This document shows, in pieces, positions 16,635 through 25,900 of a stretch of 31,510 bases of DNA. The position numbers and the translations under genes are program-made. Each line of letters opens with the position of its first letter. Position 1 is the stretch's first letter. The notes below the pieces were generated by a model. The model saw only the letters and a program-made list of their open reading frames with translations, was not told the origin of the DNA and ran no database searches. The DNA lies in the NCBI GenBank assembly GCA_046590195.1, contig JBKJTP010000296.1, positions 1 to 31,510 of the forward strand. The letters run 5' to 3'. This DNA is from JBKJTP01 sp046590195 (GTDB taxonomy: Bacteria > Bacteroidota > Ignavibacteria > Palsa-1295).

Positions 16635-16668
16635 CAAAAAAGCGAAAGCCGGGCTGGACCCGGCTTTC
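16635..16668 (-). terminator. Intrinsic terminator after lipoprotein 1
   Basis: GAAAGCCGGG (16644-16653) pairs with CCCGGCTTTC (16659-16668). On the minus strand the stem is followed by GCTTTTTTG. It lies 22 bases after the stop at 16691. The stem core AAAGCCGGG/CCCGGCTTT is the same as in the terminator at 15783-15811, so the terminator was probably duplicated with the gene. Confidence 0.9.
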
Positions 16669-16690
16669 ATCAATACAGATCAGAAGTGGC

Positions 16691-17377
16691 TTACTTCACG
16701 AGTGTGAATGAAGTAAGTGTCTCCGTTTGGGTCGTTGTAGATCCCGGAGCACCGGAATTGCCGTTCATCTTGCCATAGAAACCGATCTCTGGTACCCAGG
16801 TGATGGTACTTTCCGAGGTAGCATTGCCTAAGCTACTCTCTAGTATCATTGCCAGTTTGACATTCTGTCCGGCATAACTCTTCCCGCTGACGACTACCGA
16901 AGAAGCCGCTACGTAAGAAGATTGCATGGTGATCTTGATATCCATTGGCAGTGGAAATGCTGGATCGACGATCGTTGTATCCATGACGATAACCGATTCG
17001 CCTGCGCCGCCTTTGACAGGAAGCTTGATCCACGCTCCACTACTGATCATGCCTTCCATGTTCATTGGGAAGAACATCGAAACGGTACCGTCCGTATTGT
17101 AGGCGAACATGAAAGCGGTATCCTGTGCTTGCGTTACCACGCGCACGCCTGTTCGGCTGCCAACCGAAAGGTTATCGGCTGCAATGTTATACGTGATGCT
17201 TCCAGTCGTGTTCGACTCGCTGGAGGTCGAATCGTATGTATAGGTTGAACCCGTCTTTGCCTTAACCACCGTGTTGGTTGTACCTGGGCCAGTACCGTTG
17301 TCGGAATCCGACTTACAGGAAGCGATACCGAAAGCCAGAGCCAAAAGGAATAGGGACGAACGTAAGAGTGACTTCAT
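16691..17377 (-). CDS. SPII lipoprotein, member 1 of a tandem paralogous trio
   Basis: The 228-residue protein has a good lipobox IASC with Cys21, then a Ser/Asp/Asn/Gly/Thr linker (SDSDNGTGPG). Family blocks are KTGSTYTYDSTSS (about 40-52), KGGAGESVIVMDTT, TWVPEIGFYGKMNG (about 193-206) and TTTQTETLTSF at the end. The signal peptide (MKSLLRSS) is close to that of member 2 (MKSLFKSL), pointing to a recent duplication. The start lies 57 bases from the stop codon of the upstream SPT-GNAT fusion gene, with no terminator seen between them, so co-transcription is possible. Function unknown. Confidence 0.85.
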   Translation of the reverse strand: MKSLLRSSLFLLALAFGIASCKSDSDNGTGPGTTNTVVKAKTGSTYTYDSTSSESNTTGSITYNIAADNLSVGSRTGVRVVTQAQDTAFMFAYNTDGTVSMFFPMNMEGMISSGAWIKLPVKGGAGESVIVMDTTIVDPAFPLPMDIKITMQSSYVAASSVVVSGKSYAGQNVKLAMILESSLGNATSESTITWVPEIGFYGKMNGNSGAPGSTTTQTETLTSFTLVK

Positions 17378-17434
17378 TATCTGAGATTAGTTTGAAAAAG
17401 GAAACTCGTTGTGGTTATCTAGATCAATGTTGCT

Positions 17435-19903
17435 TTAGATCAATCGATCCGGATTCTCTTCGCCTTGGTAGAGTGGTTTTTCGTAAATGCGGTAACGCTT
17501 GTAGGCCGTGCCCTGCATCATCTGCGCAGCGCGCGTCATCATGACGTTGTCCTCAAGCACCCAACTCGCTTCACCGAACTTGATGCCCTTGGCCTTCGAA
17601 CGCTCCATGATCTCGCGATACATGAGTGCATCGATGCCGCGTCCGCGATACTCTGGCATGACGCCAAGCAAAATAATGCGCAGTGTGTCGATCGCCTTCT
17701 TGTTCGACATCAGGTTCATGATCGCCGTTGGCAGGTTCATCGTACCCTTCGGTATCTTCTTACCGGCAAGGAATGCCTGATTGATATCCGGCACAACGAG
17801 TGAGAAGCCGATCGTCTCACGTTTGCCATCTTTCTCTGCTTCTGCAAAGAGGATGTAATCGGGATCCATGATCTGTTTCAGCTCTGTCGCCAGCATATCG
17901 ATCTCTTCGTCGGTCATCGGAACAGAACCCCAGTTTTCTTCCCAACCACGGTTATAGAGTGACTTGATCAGATCGACATCCTTCTGGAAGTTCTTCATGT
18001 CGATACTACGTATCGATACTTTCGAGCGCTGCTTCATTGCGTCTGTAACACGAATGAGCTTATCGGTCATCGACTTCGCTTGCTCGATCTGCCATGCGAG
18101 CAGATCCTTCTCCTTGCTGAATCCTGCTGCAGAATAAAGCTCTGGATAATAGCTTGGATTATACGGCATCATCATCGCAGGCGGATACTCAAAGCCTTCG
18201 ACGAGCACGCCGATCTCATCATTCATCGATGGGCTGATCGGTCCGCGAACGGACTTCATGCCCTGTTCACGCAGCCAGTTCTCAGCTTCCGTGAAAAGCG
18301 TGTTGGCAACGAGTTGATCGTTGATACAATCGAAGAAGCCGATGAAGCCTAGCTTGTCCTTGTAGATCTCGTTGTGCTTTCTGTTGACGATCGCTGCGAT
18401 GCGGCCAACTGTGCGGCCATTCTCTTCAGCGATGAAGAGTTTGATCTTTGCATTCTTGTAGAATGGGTTCTTGTCTTCATCGATCAGGCGCATGCGGTCC
18501 ATCTCGAGCGGCGGCACCCAGTTCGGATAATCTTCACCGTAGAGATCCCACACGAGGCGTACGAACTTCAGCTTGTCCTTACGGCCTTCGACAGCACGCA
18601 CTGTAACAGTCTCTTTTGTGCGCAGTGGCTCAAGTGTCTTCGCAACAGCATTGATCTCGTCTTGTGCAGCAGCGCGTGTCTGACCTGCATCCGCCGCTAG
18701 TGTCTCATCTTCATCAAGGATGCCTAGCTCTTCACCGATCTCCTGGAAATGATGAAGGATCTCGTCGAGATGCACTTTCTCGTGCGTTGCCATAACAGAT
18801 GTACGCATCATCTGTTGGCCCTGCATGACGCCCGGTGAGATAAATGCATTGACGAACACGCCGCGATCGAACAGCTTGCGCCAGAAGACGAACGTCTTGA
18901 TATCATCACCAATGATCACAGGCACTACGCCCGTCTCTCCATCGATGATCTTAAAGCCGAGCCTCTTGAAATTTTCTCGCATGTAGTTCGCATTGTCATG
19001 CAAACGCTGGATGCGCTCGGGCTCTGCACGTAGGATCTGAAGTGCTGTCAGCGCTGCTGCAACAGATGCTGGTGTCGGGCTTGCAGAGAAGATCAGCGCA
19101 GGTGAGTTATGCTTGATGTAGTTGATCACGCGCTCATCGCCAACGACGAAACCACCAAGACTTGCCAGGGTCTTCGAGAATGTGCCCATCGTCAGATCGG
19201 TCTCCTTTTCGAGATCGAAGTAGCTGGCCGTACCGCGTCCACCGCGGCCTATGACTCCAGTCGCGTGCGCGTCATCGACCATGATGCGAGCATTGAATTT
19301 TTTCGCAAGCGCATTCATCGTGGGCAGATCGACGATCTCGCCGGAGGTCGAGAATACACCGTCAGTTACGATCAACTTTCCTGCATCGATCGGCACTCTC
19401 GAAAGGCGGCGCTCGAGATCCTTCATATCATTGTGATGATATCGGACGATCTCGCCGAACATACCCTTCGACATCAGGTTACCCGCGACGATACACGCGT
19501 GGTTGTCTCTGTCCGAGAAGACATAATCGCCACGCTGACAAAGCGTGGGGATCACACCCTGAGCCGTTTGGTATCCCGTCGAAAAAAGCAAGCATGCTTC
19601 CTTCTCGAAGTAATCGGCCATCTCGACCTCCATCTGCTCGTGTAGGCGGACTGTACCGGTTAGATAGCGAGAGCCTGAGCAGCCGGTGCCGTACCGCTCG
19701 GTGGCTTTGATCGCAGCTTCTTTGACGCGAGGGTCGGCGGTCAGCCCAAGGTAATTGTTCGAGCCAGCCATGACGACGCGGCGGCCTTCGATCTGGACGA
19801 CCGGGCCCTCGTTCTCTTCGATGGCTCTGAAATAGGGGTAGTAACCGGCTTCCTTGACGTCATCCGCGCGGGTGAAGTCTCGACACTTTTGAAAGAGATC
19901 CAC
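17435..19903 (-). CDS. Fusion: serine palmitoyltransferase-like PLP enzyme + GNAT-like acyltransferase
   Basis: This 822-residue cytoplasmic protein is made of two enzymes. Residues 1-395 are an alpha-oxoamine synthase. Visible features are MAGSNNYLGLT (45-55), YGTGCSGSRYLTGT (71-84), PLP-stacking His135 (DNHACI), VDDAHATG (209-216), and the PLP Schiff-base Lys244 in TFSKTLASLGG. FVNAFISPGV (350-359) and the GTGCSGSR motif look more like serine palmitoyltransferase than BioF or Kbl. A charged Ala-rich linker (396-430) leads to residues 432-811, a GNAT-like module with RGRGID (753-758), paralogous to 12905-14041. The start is GTG; no Met lies upstream and the next is at 46. Expected chemistry: acyl thioester plus an amino acid gives a 3-keto amine, then N-acylation. 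The substrates are inferred. Confidence 0.85.
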   Translation of the reverse strand: MDLFQKCRDFTRADDVKEAGYYPYFRAIEENEGPVVQIEGRRVVMAGSNNYLGLTADPRVKEAAIKATERYGTGCSGSRYLTGTVRLHEQMEVEMADYFEKEACLLFSTGYQTAQGVIPTLCQRGDYVFSDRDNHACIVAGNLMSKGMFGEIVRYHHNDMKDLERRLSRVPIDAGKLIVTDGVFSTSGEIVDLPTMNALAKKFNARIMVDDAHATGVIGRGGRGTASYFDLEKETDLTMGTFSKTLASLGGFVVGDERVINYIKHNSPALIFSASPTPASVAAALTALQILRAEPERIQRLHDNANYMRENFKRLGFKIIDGETGVVPVIIGDDIKTFVFWRKLFDRGVFVNAFISPGVMQGQQMMRTSVMATHEKVHLDEILHHFQEIGEELGILDEDETLAADAGQTRAAAQDEINAVAKTLEPLRTKETVTVRAVEGRKDKLKFVRLVWDLYGEDYPNWVPPLEMDRMRLIDEDKNPFYKNAKIKLFIAEENGRTVGRIAAIVNRKHNEIYKDKLGFIGFFDCINDQLVANTLFTEAENWLREQGMKSVRGPISPSMNDEIGVLVEGFEYPPAMMMPYNPSYYPELYSAAGFSKEKDLLAWQIEQAKSMTDKLIRVTDAMKQRSKVSIRSIDMKNFQKDVDLIKSLYNRGWEENWGSVPMTDEEIDMLATELKQIMDPDYILFAEAEKDGKRETIGFSLVVPDINQAFLAGKKIPKGTMNLPTAIMNLMSNKKAIDTLRIILLGVMPEYRGRGIDALMYREIMERSKAKGIKFGEASWVLEDNVMMTRAAQMMQGTAYKRYRIYEKPLYQGEENPDRLI

Positions 19904-20089
19904 AGGGGGTGGGAGAAATTAAAAATTCAAAACTAAAAACTCAAAGTCGGGGTGGTAACGTCTCTTGGCGAAGCAAGGTGCGAAAACATTGAAGTCGAGG
20001 CTTGTCTGATATGACAGTGAGACCAAAAAAGGACGATTTCTGTTGTGGAATCGCCGGATTTGAAGCGGTCTGAGCACGGTTCGCAAAGC

Positions 20090-20338
20090 ATGAATTTTCA
20101 CGCAAAGCCACCTGGATACCGATATGCACCGATGATCGTTGAGGGCGGGGCGGTCAAGGTCATGGTCTATGACAGCATGGATCATCTGCTCGGGACGCTG
20201 GAGGTTAAAGCTCAGCACAGTGGTGGATATCTGGTATCCGGTGAGGATCCAGGCCGTGGCAAGCGGATTCGCACTAAGGTCGCCGGGATCTCCGCCTTTG
20301 ATGCTGCGAGTAAGTATGCGGCGGGTTTACTCTTCTAG
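20090..20338 (+). CDS. Small protein of unknown function
   Basis: The predicted chain has 82 residues from the ATG at 20090; a GTG at 20045 would add 15. It is a compact, mixed beta-alpha sequence (VKVMVYDSMDHLLGTLEVKAQ) with a Gly-rich, basic middle (GEDPGRGKRIRTKVAG) and no signal peptide. Codon use looks like the neighbours'. No clear ribosome binding site was seen, and I recognise no family. It is divergent from the SPT-GNAT gene and 57 bases ahead of the VOC gene. It may be a real small gene, but support is only the open frame and composition. Confidence 0.5.
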   Translation: MNFHAKPPGYRYAPMIVEGGAVKVMVYDSMDHLLGTLEVKAQHSGGYLVSGEDPGRGKRIRTKVAGISAFDAASKYAAGLLF

Positions 20339-20395
20339 GCCAAGTCATTCGGGTGTGGTATCTTTACCCCGCATTTCGATAACAAAACAGAGAAT

Positions 20396-20749
20396 ATGTC
20401 ACGACCAGTACACTTTGAGATCCCAGTAAAGGATGAAGCTCGTGCGATGGAGTTCTTTTCGAATGTCTTCGGATGGAGCTTCAATAGCTACGGCATGGAG
20501 AATTATCAGTTCGCAAAGACCGGTGAGGGCGGCGAAGGCATTGATGGCGCTCTGATGAAGCGCGAAGGCACCGTTGCGAATTCGATCGCAGTAGATTCGA
20601 TCGATAGAACAATGGAGAAGGTCACGGCGGCCGGCGGCACGTTAGTCGTGCCGAAGGTCGAGGTACCAGGCATGGGTGCCTACTGCTACTTCACAGATAC
20701 CGAAGGAAACATCCACGGACTCTGGGAGAAAGAGAAGGGCCAGGCTTGA
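20396..20749 (+). CDS. VOC (glyoxalase/dioxygenase fold) family protein
   Basis: The 117-residue protein is one vicinal-oxygen-chelate domain with paired beta-alpha-beta-beta-beta modules. It begins with VHFEIPVKDEARAMEFFSNV (5-24), where His6 is a typical first metal ligand, and ends with YCYFTDTEGNIHGLWE, where His and the final Glu fit the second-half ligands. The SIAVDSIDRTMEKVTAAGG stretch starts the second module. Members include glyoxalase I, antibiotic-binding proteins and many uncharacterised enzymes. Length matches the small stand-alone type. The substrate is unknown. Confidence 0.9.
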   Translation: MSRPVHFEIPVKDEARAMEFFSNVFGWSFNSYGMENYQFAKTGEGGEGIDGALMKREGTVANSIAVDSIDRTMEKVTAAGGTLVVPKVEVPGMGAYCYFTDTEGNIHGLWEKEKGQA

Positions 20750-20781
20750 TTTCCGCTAACCGTAAAATGCCGAGGGTCTTG

Positions 20782-20808
20782 TTACGAAATCGTTACGTGA
20801 CCATTACG
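20782..20808 (+). promoter_or_regulatory. Three TTACG direct repeats with 11-bp period (putative OmpR/PhoB-type box)
   Basis: TTACG occurs at 20782-20786, 20793-20797 and 20804-20808, exactly 11 bp apart, so all face one side of the helix. OmpR/PhoB-family regulators bind direct repeats of this spacing. The box lies about 120 bp before the start of just such a regulator, suggesting autoregulation (inference). Confidence 0.5.
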
Positions 20809-20929
20809 GCTTAGACAAGTGTTGCTAGTTGGGGCAAGGATGAAGCACGGTGTGCAATCCGGTCGCGTTTGTACGTCAACAATGGAAAGCACCTCCTTTT
20901 TATCTCGCCCGCTGCCCAAGCAATACTAT

Positions 20930-21628
20930 ATGACAAAGACTGTCCTCGTCGTCGATGACGAGAAAGATATCAGAGACCTGATTGCCTATAATCTTTCAAA
21001 GGAAGGATTTGCAGTGCTAACGGCGGCTGATGGAAACGAAGCGTTGGAAAAGCTCGGACAGACGAAAGCGCACGTGATCGTACTCGACATCATGATGCCC
21101 GGCATGGATGGCTTCGACCTCTGTCGTACAATACGAGCGCAGGAGGCAACTGCGAAGATCCCTGTCCTTTTCCTGACCGCCCGTTCTGCAGAGGTTGACC
21201 AGATCATTGGTCTCGAACTTGGCGCTGACGACTACATTCAAAAGCCTGTCTCTCCCAGAGTGCTCGTCGCCAGGGTCAAATCGATCTTGCGCCGCAGCGA
21301 TATGACCGCACCTGTCATCTCTGAAGATCTGAACAAAGAGCAGATCAAGATCGATGGGATCGACATTGATCGCGCTTCGTACCGCGTCAAGATCGACGGC
21401 AGCGAGGTCTTCTTTCCTCGCAAGGAATTTGAGCTGCTATTCTTCCTAGCCGCACATCCTGGTCGGGTCTATTCACGCGATACGCTTCTGAACCAGGTTT
21501 GGGGCGATGGCGCATTCGTTGTCGAGCGGACTGTTGACGTTCACATCTTCAAGGTGCGAGAGAAGCTCGGCCGATTCGGGGAGAAGATCGAGACGGTCAA
21601 GGGCGTGGGCTACCGCTTCGTGGCATAA
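20930..21628 (+). CDS. OmpR/PhoB-family response regulator
   Basis: I start it at ATG 20930 (232 residues), where the receiver domain begins (MTKTVLVVDDEKD); longer frames add non-conserved sequence across the promoter. The receiver domain (1-120) has Asp9, Asp10 and Glu11 for Mg2+, phospho-acceptor Asp53 in LDIMMPGMDG, Thr83 and Lys105 (QKPVSP). The winged-helix DNA-binding domain (about 130-232) has FPRKEFELLFFLAAHPGRV, the VERTVDVHI recognition helix region and the final VKGVGYRF. The layout is PhoB-like. It pairs with the kinase gene downstream. No phosphate transport genes are present, so the signal is not known. Confidence 0.95.
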   Translation: MTKTVLVVDDEKDIRDLIAYNLSKEGFAVLTAADGNEALEKLGQTKAHVIVLDIMMPGMDGFDLCRTIRAQEATAKIPVLFLTARSAEVDQIIGLELGADDYIQKPVSPRVLVARVKSILRRSDMTAPVISEDLNKEQIKIDGIDIDRASYRVKIDGSEVFFPRKEFELLFFLAAHPGRVYSRDTLLNQVWGDGAFVVERTVDVHIFKVREKLGRFGEKIETVKGVGYRFVA

Positions 21629-21713
21629 TAGATCCCCGTGGTGCTAAGAGCTCCGTCGTTTAGCAGCCCCTGCAGCAGCTAAGATATTCCGAATCAGTGG
21701 GATGCCACTCCGA

Positions 21714-21757
21714 AGGCGTAATTTTGTGCCTTAAGAGGCGTAATTTTGTGCCTTAAG
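21714..21757. repeat. 22-bp perfect tandem duplication between regulator and kinase genes
   Basis: Two identical 22-bp units, each starting AGGCGTAATTTTGTGCC and ending TTAAG, lie at 21714-21735 and 21736-21757. They sit 20 bases ahead of the kinase's GTG start. The unit boundaries are exact, which points to recent slippage duplication or a doubled protein/RNA site. Confidence 0.9.
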
Positions 21758-21776
21758 ATTCGAACCCATCCCTACT

Positions 21777-22838
21777 GTGATCTCCCTTCGTCGACAGGCG
21801 TTTCTCTTCCCCCCGCTTCTTGTAGGAATCGCACTGACATTCATCAACCTTGTCACTCGCGACGCCAGCGGCTGGAATACCAGTGTCCTCTCGGCTAGCA
21901 TCACCCTCTTCCTGCTCACCCTCGGGGTCAGTTTCTGGTTCTCATCACGGCTCGTAAAGCCTCTGCTCGATCTTGTTCCTCAGGCCGATGGCGTAGCCAA
22001 AGGGCGCCTCGAGGTATCCAACCACGGCATGAAGGCGATCCCAGTTGAAGTGCAGACGCTTGCAAAGGCGATCGCTGAGATCGGTGAGAAACAAGCCCGC
22101 GACTTCGCAGCGATGCAAAAACTTGAGCGAGTGCGATCCGAATTCCTCGGCAATGTATCGCATGAACTCCGCACGCCGATCTTCGCAGTTCAGGGATTCA
22201 TCGAGACGCTGCTCGACGGTGCAATCGATGACCCAAATGTCAACAGAGACTTCCTCGAGCGGGCTAGCTTGCAAGCAAGTCGGCTAAATAACCTCCTTAG
22301 CGATCTGATCGATATCTCACGCATCGAGTCGGGCGAGATGCGAATGAGCTACCGCCTCTTCGATATCACGGCTTTCGTGCATGAGGTGATCCGCGAGATG
22401 TCGCCGGTTGCTGAATTGAAATCAAAGACACTCGTGCTCGACACCAATTCCCAACGGCCGGACGGACTAGAGGTCTTTGGAGACAAGGAGCGGATCAAGC
22501 AAGTGCTCGTGAATCTGATCGACAATGCGATCAAATACGGAGACCATCCAAAGCCGATCCGGGTGGAGTTGATTAACAACGAGCCGAATTCCGAGATGGT
22601 CATGCTCCGTGTGCGAGATAGCGGCAAAGGTATCGGCGCCGAGCACCTCCCCCGCCTTTTCGAACGGTTCTACCGTGTGGACAAGGACCGCTCCCGCTCA
22701 ACTCCTGGCGGCACCGGGCTCGGGCTTGCGATCTGCAAGCATATCGTGGAAGCGCACAAGAGCAAGATACAGGTGGAGAGCACCCCTGGCGAGGGCAGCG
22801 TATTCAGCTTTGCGCTCCATAAAGAGCCATTCCTCTAG
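21777..22838 (+). CDS. Sensor histidine kinase, PhoR-like
   Basis: The 353-residue kinase has two membrane segments (about 8-26 and 38-56) joined by a loop of only about ten residues, so it lacks an extracellular sensor domain. A HAMP-like linker follows. The HisKA domain has the H-box NVSHELRTP with phospho-acceptor His129. The ATPase domain shows the N-box QVLVNLIDNAIKYG, G1 DSGKGIG, an F-box (LFERFYRVDKDRS) and G2 GGTGLGLAI. The start must be the GTG at 21777, since an in-frame stop lies at 21741 and no other Met precedes the first membrane span. It probably phosphorylates the upstream regulator. It may sense membrane state or a partner protein, as PhoR does. Confidence 0.93.
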   Translation: MISLRRQAFLFPPLLVGIALTFINLVTRDASGWNTSVLSASITLFLLTLGVSFWFSSRLVKPLLDLVPQADGVAKGRLEVSNHGMKAIPVEVQTLAKAIAEIGEKQARDFAAMQKLERVRSEFLGNVSHELRTPIFAVQGFIETLLDGAIDDPNVNRDFLERASLQASRLNNLLSDLIDISRIESGEMRMSYRLFDITAFVHEVIREMSPVAELKSKTLVLDTNSQRPDGLEVFGDKERIKQVLVNLIDNAIKYGDHPKPIRVELINNEPNSEMVMLRVRDSGKGIGAEHLPRLFERFYRVDKDRSRSTPGGTGLGLAICKHIVEAHKSKIQVESTPGEGSVFSFALHKEPFL

Positions 22839-22859
22839 CTCTTTCCAATTCACAGACGC

Positions 22860-22880
22860 GCTGTCAGTCCTGCTGACAGC
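22860..22880. terminator. Hairpin between the kinase and the large regulator
   Basis: GCTGTCAG (22860-22867) and CTGACAGC (22873-22880) form a perfect 8-bp stem with a 5-base loop, 21 bases after the kinase stop. The following sequence TAGAACTTTG is only weakly T-rich, so termination may be partial. Confidence 0.5.
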
Positions 22881-22953
22881 TAGAACTTTGTCGGCCCGCC
22901 ATGGATTCTAGACTTGCACCTTTCACTCTGTCAAGTCGCTGCCCCGCTCTTAG

Positions 22954-25900
22954 ATGAATCTCGTTTGCCACAAATATCTCAACCAGAATATCCTTCCGTT
23001 CGCTGGACGCGATACGCACATCTCTGCGTTGCGCTCCCAGTTCGATCTCTTTGCGAATGAAGGCGTCTCAAGCTACTCATTGATCGCTGGCTCCATTGGT
23101 ATCGGCAAGTCGAGGTTGGTCCGCGAGCTCGAGCAATCTCTGACGAAAGAATTCGGTGACGAGATCATACTGGTCCACGCTCGCTATCTTGAAGGTAACG
23201 TTGCTGCCCTGACCCCGATCCTCAATGCCTTCGCAGCAAGCATCAGCCATCATCACGTGATCCGCGAGGTGCTCGAGAAATTGCCGGAAACGGGCGCGAT
23301 CGCGAGTGGGCATGTCGAGTCGTCATCCGACACGATCACGCTTCAGCTCTTACTCGATGCTGCTCGTGAGATCGGAAAAAGATTTGCGCTGGTGATCGTG
23401 CTCGAAGATCTTCATAACCTTGATGATCTGATGGCGCTCGACCAGATGCTGTTGGGTCTGGGTACGGTGCCCAAGCATGTCATTTCTTCTTACCGTATTG
23501 AAGAAGAGAATTCTCGCGCACGTGCCGTAGAAGCATTCGCTCGGCAGATCGCGTTGCGCGACGAAGCGAGTCTCAAAGTTGTGCAGATCGATGCGCTCGG
23601 CGAGACCGATATTCGAGAGCTCTTTCAAACACTCTTCGAGATCGAGCCGTCAGATGAATTGACCGCCGACGTGCAGCAGGTCACACACGGCAAGCCGCTG
23701 GAGCTTCGCACGATGCTTCGTGGATTGATCTCACAGGGTGCACTTGAATACGATCAAGGTATTTGGGCCGAAGCTGCGCATCCAGCTTTCATCGCGCCGG
23801 TGGAGGAAGATCAAGGGATCAAGAGTCGATTCGAGCAAGAACTTGCGCGACTGAGCAAAGACGAACAGATCGCAATCATGCATGCGGCATGGTTGGGCGA
23901 ACAGTTCGACATTCGATTACTTCGCACCCTGCTGGAGAACGAGCACGCGAGATCTGGCTTTGACACCAATCTCTTCGATCGTGTCATCCAGCTGCTAAGC
24001 TTTAAGTCGATCATTCGTAAGGCAGTCCCTTCGATCTTCTTTGCACCACGCAATGAGCGCGTGCAGGAAAACACGTCAGAGGGGGAGCTTGCAGCGAACT
24101 GTTACGAGTTCTCGCATCCGCACTTTTGGAATACTGTACTCGCTGCATCGAAGTCGTATGTGAACGGCCGGCACGATCTGGTGCTCTCGATCGCTGAGAT
24201 CGCCGAGCAGGATCAGCTCCCGCTTTACAGCAGCAGCTTTCTTTCGATCTCAGGTGCACCGTTCCAACTGTCTAGAGCTGAAGGCTCGAAGCAGACGGTA
24301 AGCCGATTCCTCGGTTGGTCTGCAGCGGTTGCATCGGCCTTGTGGTCTCTTGAGCCAGCGCAGACGCTTCGCTTCCTGCTTGCGGTTCGGCCGATCCGTG
24401 ATGACATTACGTGGCGGCTTGCTGGCGAACTTGATGAGGTGTCGGTTCGCGCATTGCTGGATCTTTATAGCATGCTCATCGAAGCGCTCATGCGTTCAGG
24501 TTCGCACGGTGAAGCGGAGAAAGAGATTGAAAATGCTGCAGTGCTAGAGAAATTCATCTCAGCTCGTGCGGCAAAGGGTGAGTTCACGGATACATTTCAT
24601 CAGCTCGCTCGTGGCAAGGTCTATTGCTTGCGCGCGATGCTCGGCATCTCCAAGGGGCGCAATCAAGATTTTGAAAAGGCCTCAGAGGTTGCGTACAGTG
24701 CACTCCTTGCGCTTGAAAGCGATAGCATCGAACGTGCACGTTTGCTTTCGATGCTCGCTCGTGCGAAAGCAGATACACTGCTCGTGGCTGGTCATCTGCA
24801 AGAAGCCGATCGATTGCTCGAGAACAACCTCGAGATCGCAAAGCAATTGGCCGACACACGGCCGGATGAACATAGCCAGTTCTATCGGCTTGCGGTCAAT
24901 AGCAAGCTCAAGCAAGGTAAGGATCGAGAAGCACGTGAACTCATCGAGCAGATCATTGCACAGGCCCGATTACGCCGCGATGCGATCACCGAGACCACCT
25001 TCCTGTACCAGGCTGCTGTTGCTGCGTTCAGCACCGGTGATGTCGTGGAAGCGATGCGTTATGCCGATCAAGGTATTGTTTATGGCCGCAGATACGGTAT
25101 CCGTTTTGCGGAAGTGATGTCGAACATCTGGCGCATGATCATTGCCGGTGTGCAACATGAAGATCATCGTGCGCAGGAATGCATCACAAACCTTGATGCG
25201 ATCCTTGCAACATCAAGCAATTTGCTTTGGAAGATCTCTTACATCGAAAGTCGCGCAACTACAATGAACTTCCTCGGCAAGCACGAAGACGCAATCCTCC
25301 TTGCGGAGGAAGCAATCGGACTTGCCAATAACAACGAGTACCGTTCGTTCGCAGCGTGGGCCCATAACGAGAAAGGACTTGCGCTTAACGGACTTGGTCG
25401 ATATGGCGATGCCTTATCAACTGCAACAAATTGCTTACTCTTGCTTGGCCAGCAATTGATGGCCGAACGAACGGCACGTACCGTACTCGTTGGTGCTCTT
25501 GCTGGTCAATACGAATGGGGGCTGGCGGAACAGGAGCTTCAGCGTGTCAAGGCGTTGACGCTGGAGAAGAGCCCGTATTACTATCGCATCATCCAGGCCG
25601 AGGCAAGACTCGTGCGATCGATGTTGAGCGCGACAGAGTTTCGTGACAAGCGATTCGAGACGCGCGCACGATTGCGCGCGATCGTGCAGGAGATGATCGA
25701 TCTTTCGCGTCAGTGGCAAGCCACAAAGCTTGAAAAGGAGATCACTGCAGAATTCCGCGAGTTCGCACCTGTCATACCGATCTACGAGCAGGTCGTTGAG
25801 CATGCAGTGCTAAAGCGCGAGAAGTCACCGGCGAGATATCGGTTACACACTCTTGGGAGTTTTTATGTCGAAGATCTCGAAGCGCCGGAGGAAACCCCGA

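Noticed and set aside
19109..19645. A 178-codon plus-strand frame inside the PLP enzyme gene
   Set aside because: Antisense to the catalytic core of a conserved enzyme; no domain features.
21758..21776. GGTTCGAATC on the minus strand, resembling a tRNA T-loop
   Set aside because: The flanking bases cannot form a T stem, acceptor stem or anticodon arm; it is a chance match next to the tandem repeat.
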